A DNA stretch of 64,000 nt from positions 1 to 64,000 of the forward strand of contig NZ_JAKIKW010000014.1 in the NCBI RefSeq assembly GCF_023283945.1, read 5' to 3'. Under the pieces are notes generated by a model. The model was not told the DNA's origin. It made no database searches and saw nothing but the letters and a program-made list of their open reading frames with translations. Positions 56,843-64,000 of the stretch are shown one piece after another (positions within the stretch are counted from its first letter, which is position 1; every line of letters starts with the position of its first letter). The position numbers were made by a program, and so were the translations under genes. Origin of the DNA: Shewanella gelidimarina (lineage in GTDB: Bacteria; Pseudomonadota; Gammaproteobacteria; Enterobacterales; Shewanellaceae).

Positions 56843-57361
56843 ATGAAAACTCAACTTATAAAATTTATCTCAGTGCCAAGCAGCCTAGTCGCGTTCTCAT
56901 TTGTTGCTCTTACTGCATGCGGTGGCGGCGGTGATGGTGATAGCCCAACACCGGCACCTGTGGCTGTGACGCCAACACCAATAACAACAACTCCACCAGT
57001 GACACCAGATCCAGAGCCAACACCGGATCCCACATCACTCGATGACTTAATCGTCGACGCAGACAACGTAATGCAGGCTGCATATATGCTAACTATCAAC
57101 GTCGATAAAAGTAATCAAAGTCGTGGCTACTTCTCACTCTGTGATGATTATCAGAATCAAGCAGGAAGCTATACAGTTAACTTCGACTCCTGCCTATTTA
57201 GAGGCCCACTGAGCGACGGTAAGATCAGTAAACAGCTAAAGATTGCTAATCATGAGAGTCAATTAATTGCAGTTATCTGGTTCTATGAAGGTCAAAATCC
57301 ACAATATCAGGAGTGGAGTTATATGACCGATAACGATGAGCAAGTACTCACCATGAACTAA
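56843..57361 (+). CDS. Lipoprotein paired with the LruC-domain protein
   Basis: 172 residues from the ATG at 56843 (MKTQLIKFI), with GGAG at the right distance; an ATG at 56831 overlaps the previous stop. A lipobox LTAC-GGGGG is followed by a Pro/Thr-rich linker (about 25-65) and a small C-terminal domain with two cysteines (SLCDDYQNQ, FDSCLFRG). The domain is not recognised. Its close coupling with the LruC gene suggests a shared role at the cell surface. Confidence 0.75.
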   Translation: MKTQLIKFISVPSSLVAFSFVALTACGGGGDGDSPTPAPVAVTPTPITTTPPVTPDPEPTPDPTSLDDLIVDADNVMQAAYMLTINVDKSNQSRGYFSLCDDYQNQAGSYTVNFDSCLFRGPLSDGKISKQLKIANHESQLIAVIWFYEGQNPQYQEWSYMTDNDEQVLTMN

Positions 57362-57632
57362 CATTTCCGGGTAACAGCCACCTTTACAGCGATGTGCAAC
57401 GACATGCATCGCTGTAATTGTTTGCCTTAGGTTATCTCAACAAGCTGAACTCGATTTTATATTACAACCCCGAACATTAGGCAATGCTAAAGCGCTAGTT
57501 TCACATTATTAATCTCGAGTTCAAATTTACAACAATGACAAAGCTTAAATTTGACTCATATCGCTGCTCATTGAGTCATCCAAATGGACGGCATCAACGT
57601 ATTGCTAATAAAGCCTTCAGCATGAGATTTTT

Positions 57633-58235
57633 ATGCCAAGATTAATACCTAGCTTATTCAGCTATATTAAGATGGATTTAAGCGTCAAAAAAAAACGATA
57701 CTCTGCAGCTAATATTGCATTACTAATAGGCAGTCTAACCATGAGTTTAATCAGTTACGCCAAGCCACTCGTCCTAGAGACCGCTGATAAATGGAACATC
57801 ATTAATGATTCTGTTATGGGAGGGATATCGACAAGCTCAATCATTAATGATGGTGATATAGCCACCTTTAGTGGTGATTTATCGCTAGAGCGTAATGGTG
57901 GATTTGCCTCTACACGAGCGAGTTTATCGAGTCCGTTGCCGCCAAAAGTAGAACAGATAAAAATACGAGTAAAAGGTGATGGTAGAGAGTATCAGCTACG
58001 ACTTCGTACTGATAATAAATGGGATTCTATCGCTTACACACGTCCCTTTAAAACAGAAAAAAACCAATGGCTAGCATTTAGCTTTCACGCAAAAGAGTTT
58101 GTAGCGGTGTTTAGAGGACGAACGGTTAGTGCTCCGAACCTAAGACTGGACAATATTAAGCAGGTAGGCTTTTTACTCGCTGATAAACAGCCCGGTGAAT
58201 TTTCGCTTTCATTTAAAGCTCTTGAAGTGGAATAA
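57633..58235 (+). CDS. CIA30-family protein, exported
   Basis: 200 residues (or 187 from the internal Met at 57672, where KKKR and a hydrophobic segment form a signal, ISYA-KPL). The CIA30 domain (about 45-195) shows KWNIINDSVMGGISTS, NGGFASTRASLSS, IRVKGDGREYQLRLRT and FRGRTVSAPNLRLDNIKQVG. The family is named for complex-I assembly in mitochondria; bacterial members are periplasmic or cytosolic with unclear role. Terminator follows. Confidence 0.85.
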   Translation: MPRLIPSLFSYIKMDLSVKKKRYSAANIALLIGSLTMSLISYAKPLVLETADKWNIINDSVMGGISTSSIINDGDIATFSGDLSLERNGGFASTRASLSSPLPPKVEQIKIRVKGDGREYQLRLRTDNKWDSIAYTRPFKTEKNQWLAFSFHAKEFVAVFRGRTVSAPNLRLDNIKQVGFLLADKQPGEFSLSFKALEVE

Positions 58236-58251
58236 GCCATCTCTTTAAAGC

Positions 58252-58283
58252 AAAAATGCCAGGTTGTTAACCTGGCATTTTCA
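58252..58283. terminator. Bidirectional terminator between the CIA30 and SYLF genes
   Basis: AAAATGCCAGGTT and AACCTGGCATTTT pair around a GTT loop, 17 bases after the CIA30 stop and 13 before the SYLF-type stop on the other strand. Both strands end in T residues. Confidence 0.85.
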
Positions 58284-58295
58284 TGTTGAACCCGC

Positions 58296-58880
58296 TTACT
58301 TTTCTTTCTCAATGAAATCATCAGAAAAGTCTGTTTCCCAATATTTATAACCTTGAACCGTCGCCTGCGCTGCAGCGCCCATTAAGTTAACTTGGTAGGT
58401 TTTGACTCCTGAGATATCGACAGATTGATTTGCCGATGCTTGATCGCCACTTTCGTCATACTTAGCACTGGCTTCAGCCTGTGCTTGGCCTTCATAACCG
58501 GACTCTTTATAACGTGTCAAAGGCTCCTTATTCATGAAAGCTTGAACGAATGCGAGTTGCTTCCAACCAATGCCCGCGCCAACGCCACCGGTTGCAAATC
58601 GATAATAGGAGTTTTTGCTTCCCTCATGCAAAACGCAAACGCCACCACCAGTAGACAGTGCAAATAGATAAGTATTACTTCCAGTACAAACAACATAACC
58701 CACTGACTCAGCGACTGCTGACTTGGCTTCTGGATGCTTCTTATAGATCTCTTGTAATGCCGCTTGAGTCTCTTCACGAGCATTCATCTTTTTATCATCG
58801 GGAGTGTTTCCCGTTGCGCAACCTACAAGTACCGCTGGAACTAGAATTGCCGCAAGCTTAAGTTTATTCAGTTGGAACAT
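58296..58880 (-). CDS. SYLF/YSC84-like lipoprotein
   Basis: 194 residues from the Met of MFQLNKLKLAAI; a longer frame of 16 codons lacks a ribosome site. The lipobox is LVGC. The mature part has the SYLF-family pattern VGYVVCTGSNTYLFAL, GGVCVLHEGSKNSY, FATGGVGAGIGW. SYLF proteins are lipid- or envelope-associated. It ends convergently with the CIA30 gene and is flanked upstream by a long gap. Confidence 0.75.
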   Translation of the reverse strand: MFQLNKLKLAAILVPAVLVGCATGNTPDDKKMNAREETQAALQEIYKKHPEAKSAVAESVGYVVCTGSNTYLFALSTGGGVCVLHEGSKNSYYRFATGGVGAGIGWKQLAFVQAFMNKEPLTRYKESGYEGQAQAEASAKYDESGDQASANQSVDISGVKTYQVNLMGAAAQATVQGYKYWETDFSDDFIEKEK

Positions 58881-59323
58881 AGTTTTATCCTTTTGGTAAA
58901 ACAAAAGAGCGTACAAACCCGCACGCACATAAAAAGTGACATCAGCTAAAAACTTGAATTCAGGTATATAAGCTATAGCACAAGAATCAAGCTATTGATT
59001 CGACTATATATCACTATCTTGCTTAACCGATGTTGAATCACTTTAATTAACATCTTAAGCGCAACTGCATTTGTAACCTTACAACTCAGTAATGCTGTTG
59101 GTTGTGGCGCTATATAGCAAATTTGATGGGATGTTTAAAAATAAGCACACCCTCACTAAAAATACACTTTTATTAATTAGAGCGACTTTTATAAACAGAG
59201 CCTATTTTGTCGTCAATTTACTATCGTAACTCTCAGTATTTAACAAGCATTCCCCATAACGACTGATCGCTTAAGTGATGATTGCTAGCCAGCAAGCTGA
59301 GATACCCAAGTGGATAGTGACCC
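58881..59323. other. Intergenic region without a gene
   Basis: About 440 bases downstream of the response regulator and upstream of the SYLF-type gene. AT-rich with no ORF or strong hairpin that I can support; the right part should end the two-component operon. Confidence 0.4.
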
Positions 59324-60340
59324 CTAATCTTTAAAGGATTCCATAATCTCTGTCATTTCTTCAATATGCTCGATAAATAATGGCACTAATTGTGGATCGA
59401 AATGCTCACCGGCTTCTTGCTGCAGTAACGATACCGCATCTTCTACTGTCCATGCTCGCTTATAAGGTCGCTCGCTAGTAAGGGCATCAAACACATCAGC
59501 AATCGCAACAATACGGCCTATACGAGGAATATCCTCCCCTTTTAATCCATTGGGATAACCTGCACCGTTCCATTTTTCATGATGGCTAATGGCTACTATT
59601 TTGGCCATTTGTAACAGTTCGGATTCATTATCTCCGATGATCTCAGCCCCAATTTGAGCATGCTTTTTCATCTCAATAAACTCTTCAGCCGTCAGTTTGC
59701 CAGGCTTACGCAATATCGCATCATTGATGCCTATTTTACCAATATCGTGCATCGGCGCCGCTGCCATTAACATATCAGCATCAGCTTCACACATACCTGC
59801 GGCTTTAGCCAATATATGGGTGTAATGACTCATTCGAATGACGTGCATACCTGTTTCATTATCTTTGTATTCAGCTGCACGCCCTAGCTTTTGAATGACT
59901 TTTAATTGTGTATCGGCAAGCTCCGCAGTCTTTTGTTTAACCTTAATGGCTAACTCTCTACTTTGGTTAAAAAGCGCTAACTGAGTACGTACTCTTTGCA
60001 TCACTATCGGCGGGTTAAATGGCTTAGTGATGTAATCAACAGCGCCCAGTTCCAGCCCTCTTAATTCATCCTCAGCGGTGATTTTTGCGGTGACAAAAAT
60101 GATAGGGATATGGCGGGTGGTATGATCGTTTTTAAGGCGTCTGCAAACCTCAAAACCATCAATACCTGGCATCATAATATCGAGTAAGATTAAATCCAAA
60201 GGTGACTTATTAGCGATTTTAAGCGCTATTTCGCCACTTTTAGCCACTTTTACATGATAATCATCTTTTAACATACCGGCTAAAACATCAATGTTAGCCG
60301 GTGTATCATCGACGACGAGTAAGGTTTGTAGTTCCATCAC
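59324..60340 (-). CDS. HD-GYP response regulator (cyclic-di-GMP phosphodiesterase type)
   Basis: 338 residues. The receiver domain starts TLLVVDDTPANIDVL and has the phosphorylation Asp in LILLDIMMPGIDG, with the Lys in YITKPFN. After a helix (about 125-155) comes an HD-GYP domain with HDIGKIGINDAIL, HAQIGAEI and HHEKWNGAGYPNGLKGEDIP. All the metal-binding His/Asp are present, so it is probably an active c-di-GMP hydrolase controlled by the upstream hybrid kinase, 31 bases away. Confidence 0.93.
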   Translation of the reverse strand: MMELQTLLVVDDTPANIDVLAGMLKDDYHVKVAKSGEIALKIANKSPLDLILLDIMMPGIDGFEVCRRLKNDHTTRHIPIIFVTAKITAEDELRGLELGAVDYITKPFNPPIVMQRVRTQLALFNQSRELAIKVKQKTAELADTQLKVIQKLGRAAEYKDNETGMHVIRMSHYTHILAKAAGMCEADADMLMAAAPMHDIGKIGINDAILRKPGKLTAEEFIEMKKHAQIGAEIIGDNESELLQMAKIVAISHHEKWNGAGYPNGLKGEDIPRIGRIVAIADVFDALTSERPYKRAWTVEDAVSLLQQEAGEHFDPQLVPLFIEHIEEMTEIMESFKD

Positions 60341-60371
60341 ATCCTTCCTATATCGTTAAAAACCTAAGAGC

Positions 60372-63300
60372 TCAGCTCATCTTGTTAGCAACAAGAGTTT
60401 GCATCTGTACTGCCACTTTTAATGCCTCATCAAACTCATAATCATCTAACTGTTTTTCTAATTTCTTAAACAAACTTAATAGCGGCTTAGACGCCAAAAT
60501 TGAACGTTGTTCAGCGATAAGTTCTGTTGCAGCCATATCAAAATCGTTAAGCATAACGATGAGTTGAGTCAGTACCTCTGCCGCTTTTTCAGCATCAAAC
60601 TGAGTATCAATATCAGCCACTACCAACTCCGCTAATTGCACTGTTATTTCGCTACAGACTAGCGCAAGTTCCTCCACTAATAATGGATAAGTTTCGCTAG
60701 CGGTAATATCAGATGCTTTATCTTGTGCATGCTCTGAATCTTGCTCCAAGCGCTCAGCAAATTGAGTTAACTTTAGCGCACCAATCGCCCCCGATACGCT
60801 TTTTAATGTATGAATAAGTCTCGCAGTGGTCACTGGGTCATTAGCAGATAAACTAGCATTAACCTGTGCTGTAAAATCCTGTTGCCCGCTAACAAATTTA
60901 TACAACAGCTTTTTGTATAGACTGCTTTTTCCCTGAGTACGACTTAAACCGAGCTGAGTATCGATATGTTTAAACAGACTAAAATCCATATCGTTATGCG
61001 CTTCATTTTGAACATGTTCGTGTAACGAAGCGGGGTTTTTAGGCGTAACCCATTTCGCAATGGTAACAAACAACTCATCGACATTAAGTGGCTTGGGAAT
61101 GTGATCATTCATACCTGCATCGAGCGCTTTTTCTCTGTCACCTGCCATCGCATTCGCCGTCATGGCCAGCACAGGTAAATGTTCAAACTGCGCTTGTGCA
61201 CGAATATGTCGAGTGGCAGTATACCCATCCATTATTGGCATTTGGCAGTCCATTAACACGCCATCAAACTCCTCTTTCGCGAGGCAATCGAGCGCTTCTT
61301 GGCCGTCGTTTGCCAGGACAGAGGTAATACCATTACTGGTTAGCAACTCAACAATCAATTCCTGATTTAAGTCGTTATCTTCAGCAACCAATAACTTGGC
61401 TCCAGCGAGTTGAATCAAGGCGGTATCCACCCGAGTTTGCCTCTGACTTAAGCGAGTCTGTTTTCGCGGCGCAAAACCTAAAGCGGGTAATAGTGCATCC
61501 CATAGCGTTGACTGCGTTACAGGCTTAGTCAGCACTGCGTCAATCGTCACATTTGCAGCATCAAGCAATAACTCCTCTTTACCGTAGGCTGTCACCATCA
61601 CCACATGGGGCGTTATCGACGCTGGAAGCTGCTCAATAAATCGAGCAACTTCAATGCCATCAAGCTTGGGCATTTTCCAATCAAGCAATGCAAGTTGGTA
61701 AGGTGACGCTTCACTCGCCTTAAGCATTTCAACGGCTTCCATACCATCTTTAGCGTAATCAACTTGCACTTTTAATGTTGACAGCATCGCTAATAAAATC
61801 TCTCGAGAACTGGCATTATCTTCGACGAGTAACACTCGAACATCTTCCAAATCCCCTTGATAAATCGGCGCGGTGTCATGATGTTCAACAATTGGGAATA
61901 CACATTCAAAATAGAAACGACTGCCGACATTTAACTCGCTGGAAACGCCAATTTCACCTCCCATCAAATCTGCTAGGTTTTTACATATCGCAAGCCCTAA
62001 TCCAGTACCACCATATTTTCTGGTGGTTGACGCATCAGCTTGTGAAAATGGTTTAAAAAGATCCTGTTGTTGCTCAAGCGTCATGCCAATACCACTGTCA
62101 GTGACAGTGAATTTAAGGGTGATCTCATCATCTGTCAGTGATTCAGTATTGACCGCAAGAATGACGCTACCGTGTTCAGTGAACTTAACGGCATTATTCG
62201 CGAGATTGGTCAGTATCTGCGCTAACCGGAGCGGGTCTCCTTTCAACATTGCCGGGATAGTCGGGTCAATATCAAATAGTAGCTCTAACTCTTTTTCGGC
62301 CACTTTAATCCCGATCAAATTAATAATGTCATCGAGCACATCTTCTAGTCTGAAATTAATCGTTTCAAGGTCGAGTTTGCCCGCTTCAATTTTAGAGAAA
62401 TCGAGAATATCGTTAATGATCCCCAGCAGTGATTGGGCTGAGCGATGTGATTTATCAATATAGTTGTACTGTTGACGCGTCAACTCCGTTTTTAAAGCAA
62501 GATGTGTCATACCAATAATCGCATTCATAGGAGTACGAATTTCATGGCTCATATTGGCCAAAAAATCTCCCTTCGCCCGGTTGGCATCATCCGCTTTTTC
62601 AATAGCCGCGGCTAACTCCCTCTGCAGCTCTTTCGACTCATTAATATTAAGATGCACGCCACTAATTCGGCCAGCATGTCCATCTTCGGTATAGTGATGA
62701 ACTTGGCCAATACTCATTATCCAATCATAGCCGCCATCTTTTCTGCGCATTCTAAATTCACGCTTAAAGATTTGTGAGTTTGACTGGGAGTGTGTGCTTA
62801 AATGATCGAGGACTAGCACCCTATCATCAGCGTGTATTAACTGCAGCCATGTCTGCTCACCATTCATCAACGCTGACCATTGGTCGTCATCAATACAAAG
62901 ATCCTGCACATCGTAACCAAGCATATTGGCGTACATACGATTAATAACCACTTTGTTGTCTTTCGGGTAATAGTCCCACATCCCCATTCGGGCACTTTCC
63001 GCTGCCACCGTGAGCTTGTCTTCAGATAGATGTAATCTATTTTCAGCCAGTTTTTGCTCGGTAATATCAAAAATAGTGCCATCAAAATAACAAGTGTTAT
63101 TTAAGGTATCTTGGACGAATTGGGCTTTAATCTGGAGGAAGCGAAGCTCATCAGATGCCGTAAGGATACGCACATCTTGAGTGACAAAACTGTGTGTTTT
63201 ATATGCTTTACCTAGCACATCCCTAAGCTGAAGCATATCTTCTTTTACAACCATGTCAGCAAAGCTTAACCGCGGGTTTTCGCCGAGGAAATCACTATCT

Positions 63301-64000
63301 TGGTAGCCCGTAACGACTTCAACATTTGGACTTAAGTACTCCAGTTTGTACTCGATACTGTCGGCGACATTAATTTTATAGCGGTATACCACCCCTTGAA
63401 TATTTTCCAGTAACACCTGATATTGCTGCTGATTTTCTAACATTGCTAAGCGAACATTCTCCTGCTCGCTAATATCCAATAATGAGAAACGAACCTCTGT
63501 CACTTTCCTTTCACTATCAAAAGCAAGATCGGTTGATATTGAAACGAACATTACTTTTTCGTTAACATCGACCAGTTGCACACGGGCATCTTGGGTCTTA
63601 ACACCCTTTAATGCTTGCTGATAAACATCATCAATTAGACGATTTTCTTCTGTTGCAATATCGCGCCACTTTAGGCGACTAAATTCTTCTCTTTCAACGC
63701 CTGCCAATAGAGAGAATTGCCGATTATGTTTTATAAAACGGCCGCTAGGACTCACAGAGGCATAAGCCACCACCGAGTTTTCATAAAGATCCCATAAGGC
63801 CTTCTCTCTATCTTTTAACTCTTTGGTTCTGAGATTAATTTCGCGCTCAAGGTTTTCATTATCAACCTGTAACCTGTCATGCACCAATCGACCTATCTTT
63901 ACCCCACCAAATGACAGCAACACACACAGCAGCACAATGGCCGACATAATCCCAATGATGATGTTTTTAAAGAAGACATAGTTACTTGCAGCCTCTTGCA
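60372..64000 (-). CDS. Hybrid sensor histidine kinase with PAS, two receivers and Hpt (N-terminus cut by window end)
   Basis: The frame is open to the window edge, so at least 1209 residues. The visible start is a membrane span (NIIIGIMSAIVLLCVLLSFGG) after a short QEAASNYVFFK stretch; an upstream sensor part is missing. Then several PAS/PAC units (about 60-420), HisKA with MSHEIRTPMNAIIGM, the ATPase boxes (NLANNAVKF, GTGLGLAICK), two receivers (VLLVEDNASSREIL / LLDWKMPKLDG and LLVAEDNDLNQELI / LMDCQMPIMDG) and a C-terminal Hpt domain (IHTLKSVSGAIGA). It is a BarA-like unorthodox kinase, in an operon with the HD-GYP regulator. Confidence 0.93.
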   Translation of the reverse strand, partial: QEAASNYVFFKNIIIGIMSAIVLLCVLLSFGGVKIGRLVHDRLQVDNENLEREINLRTKELKDREKALWDLYENSVVAYASVSPSGRFIKHNRQFSLLAGVEREEFSRLKWRDIATEENRLIDDVYQQALKGVKTQDARVQLVDVNEKVMFVSISTDLAFDSERKVTEVRFSLLDISEQENVRLAMLENQQQYQVLLENIQGVVYRYKINVADSIEYKLEYLSPNVEVVTGYQDSDFLGENPRLSFADMVVKEDMLQLRDVLGKAYKTHSFVTQDVRILTASDELRFLQIKAQFVQDTLNNTCYFDGTIFDITEQKLAENRLHLSEDKLTVAAESARMGMWDYYPKDNKVVINRMYANMLGYDVQDLCIDDDQWSALMNGEQTWLQLIHADDRVLVLDHLSTHSQSNSQIFKREFRMRRKDGGYDWIMSIGQVHHYTEDGHAGRISGVHLNINESKELQRELAAAIEKADDANRAKGDFLANMSHEIRTPMNAIIGMTHLALKTELTRQQYNYIDKSHRSAQSLLGIINDILDFSKIEAGKLDLETINFRLEDVLDDIINLIGIKVAEKELELLFDIDPTIPAMLKGDPLRLAQILTNLANNAVKFTEHGSVILAVNTESLTDDEITLKFTVTDSGIGMTLEQQQDLFKPFSQADASTTRKYGGTGLGLAICKNLADLMGGEIGVSSELNVGSRFYFECVFPIVEHHDTAPIYQGDLEDVRVLLVEDNASSREILLAMLSTLKVQVDYAKDGMEAVEMLKASEASPYQLALLDWKMPKLDGIEVARFIEQLPASITPHVVMVTAYGKEELLLDAANVTIDAVLTKPVTQSTLWDALLPALGFAPRKQTRLSQRQTRVDTALIQLAGAKLLVAEDNDLNQELIVELLTSNGITSVLANDGQEALDCLAKEEFDGVLMDCQMPIMDGYTATRHIRAQAQFEHLPVLAMTANAMAGDREKALDAGMNDHIPKPLNVDELFVTIAKWVTPKNPASLHEHVQNEAHNDMDFSLFKHIDTQLGLSRTQGKSSLYKKLLYKFVSGQQDFTAQVNASLSANDPVTTARLIHTLKSVSGAIGALKLTQFAERLEQDSEHAQDKASDITASETYPLLVEELALVCSEITVQLAELVVADIDTQFDAEKAAEVLTQLIVMLNDFDMAATELIAEQRSILASKPLLSLFKKLEKQLDDYEFDEALKVAVQMQTLVANKMS

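Noticed and set aside
1..64000. CRISPR array, complete tRNA or rRNA genes
   Set aside because: No regularly spaced repeats with unique spacers, no full tRNA cloverleaf and no rRNA sequence were recognised; only the 13-bp array at 42774-42838 is repetitive, and it has no spacers.

Overview
The window looks like a stretch of chromosome from a marine gammaproteobacterium, most probably Shewanella or a close relative. The case rests on a ttrRS/ttrBCA tetrathionate-reductase locus, a cyoABCDE bo3 oxidase operon, large TonB-dependent receptors with very Shewanella/Alteromonas-like sequence, Shewanella-type attC sites and a moderate AT-rich composition. This is inference from protein resemblance; no 16S or housekeeping marker is present.

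Region 1 (about 1-8,300) is a decaying accessory region. It holds the 3' end of an IS3-family element, a membrane/coiled-coil gene whose last codons lie in the IS end, a large superfamily-1 helicase flanked by two copies of an hsdS 3' tail, an in-frame hsdR::hsdS chimera left from a deleted type I restriction-modification operon, three minus-strand genes organised as integron cassettes with two recognisable attC sites but no integrase, and a decayed Ogr/Delta-type phage zinc-finger gene. It ends at a sequence that looks like the 3' end of tmRNA (ssrA) plus its terminator.

Region 2 (about 8,300-24,750) is bounded by two diverged copies of that CCACCA-plus-terminator sequence, about 16.4 kb apart. 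Inside are an AraC regulator with a twice-frameshifted PEBP-like gene, a lipoprotein subtilase followed by a separate propeptide-like protein and a TonB-dependent receptor (a possible proteolysis and uptake unit), an orphan 178-aa gene, a Yellow/major-royal-jelly-like secreted protein, an ABC ATPase paired with a permease fused to an M1 aminopeptidase, and the C-terminal stub of another TonB receptor.

Region 3 (about 24,900-32,600) is the tetrathionate respiration locus: ttrBCA on the minus strand, diverging from the ttrSR two-component system, with a short perfect inverted repeat and an FNR-like site between them. Region 4 (32,800-41,500) has a DUF2946-like small protein and a ZnuD-like TonB receptor, then the cyoABCDE operon and a small membrane protein with a similar RAPP-type C-terminus.

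Region 5 (41,800-54,400) is mixed chromosomal content: a sterol-desaturase remnant, YjdM, NfsA, a CBS-domain protein, a secreted amidohydrolase, a DUF3299 protein with an OprB-like porin and an AraC regulator, an LpxR-like outer-membrane protein, a dicarboxylate-symporter/solute-binding fusion and an unexpected BshA-like glycosyltransferase. Region 6 (54,600-64,000) has a secreted LruC-domain protein with a lipoprotein partner, CIA30 and SYLF-type proteins, and an HD-GYP response regulator downstream of a large hybrid histidine kinase cut by the window end. No rRNA gene, complete tRNA or CRISPR array was seen.
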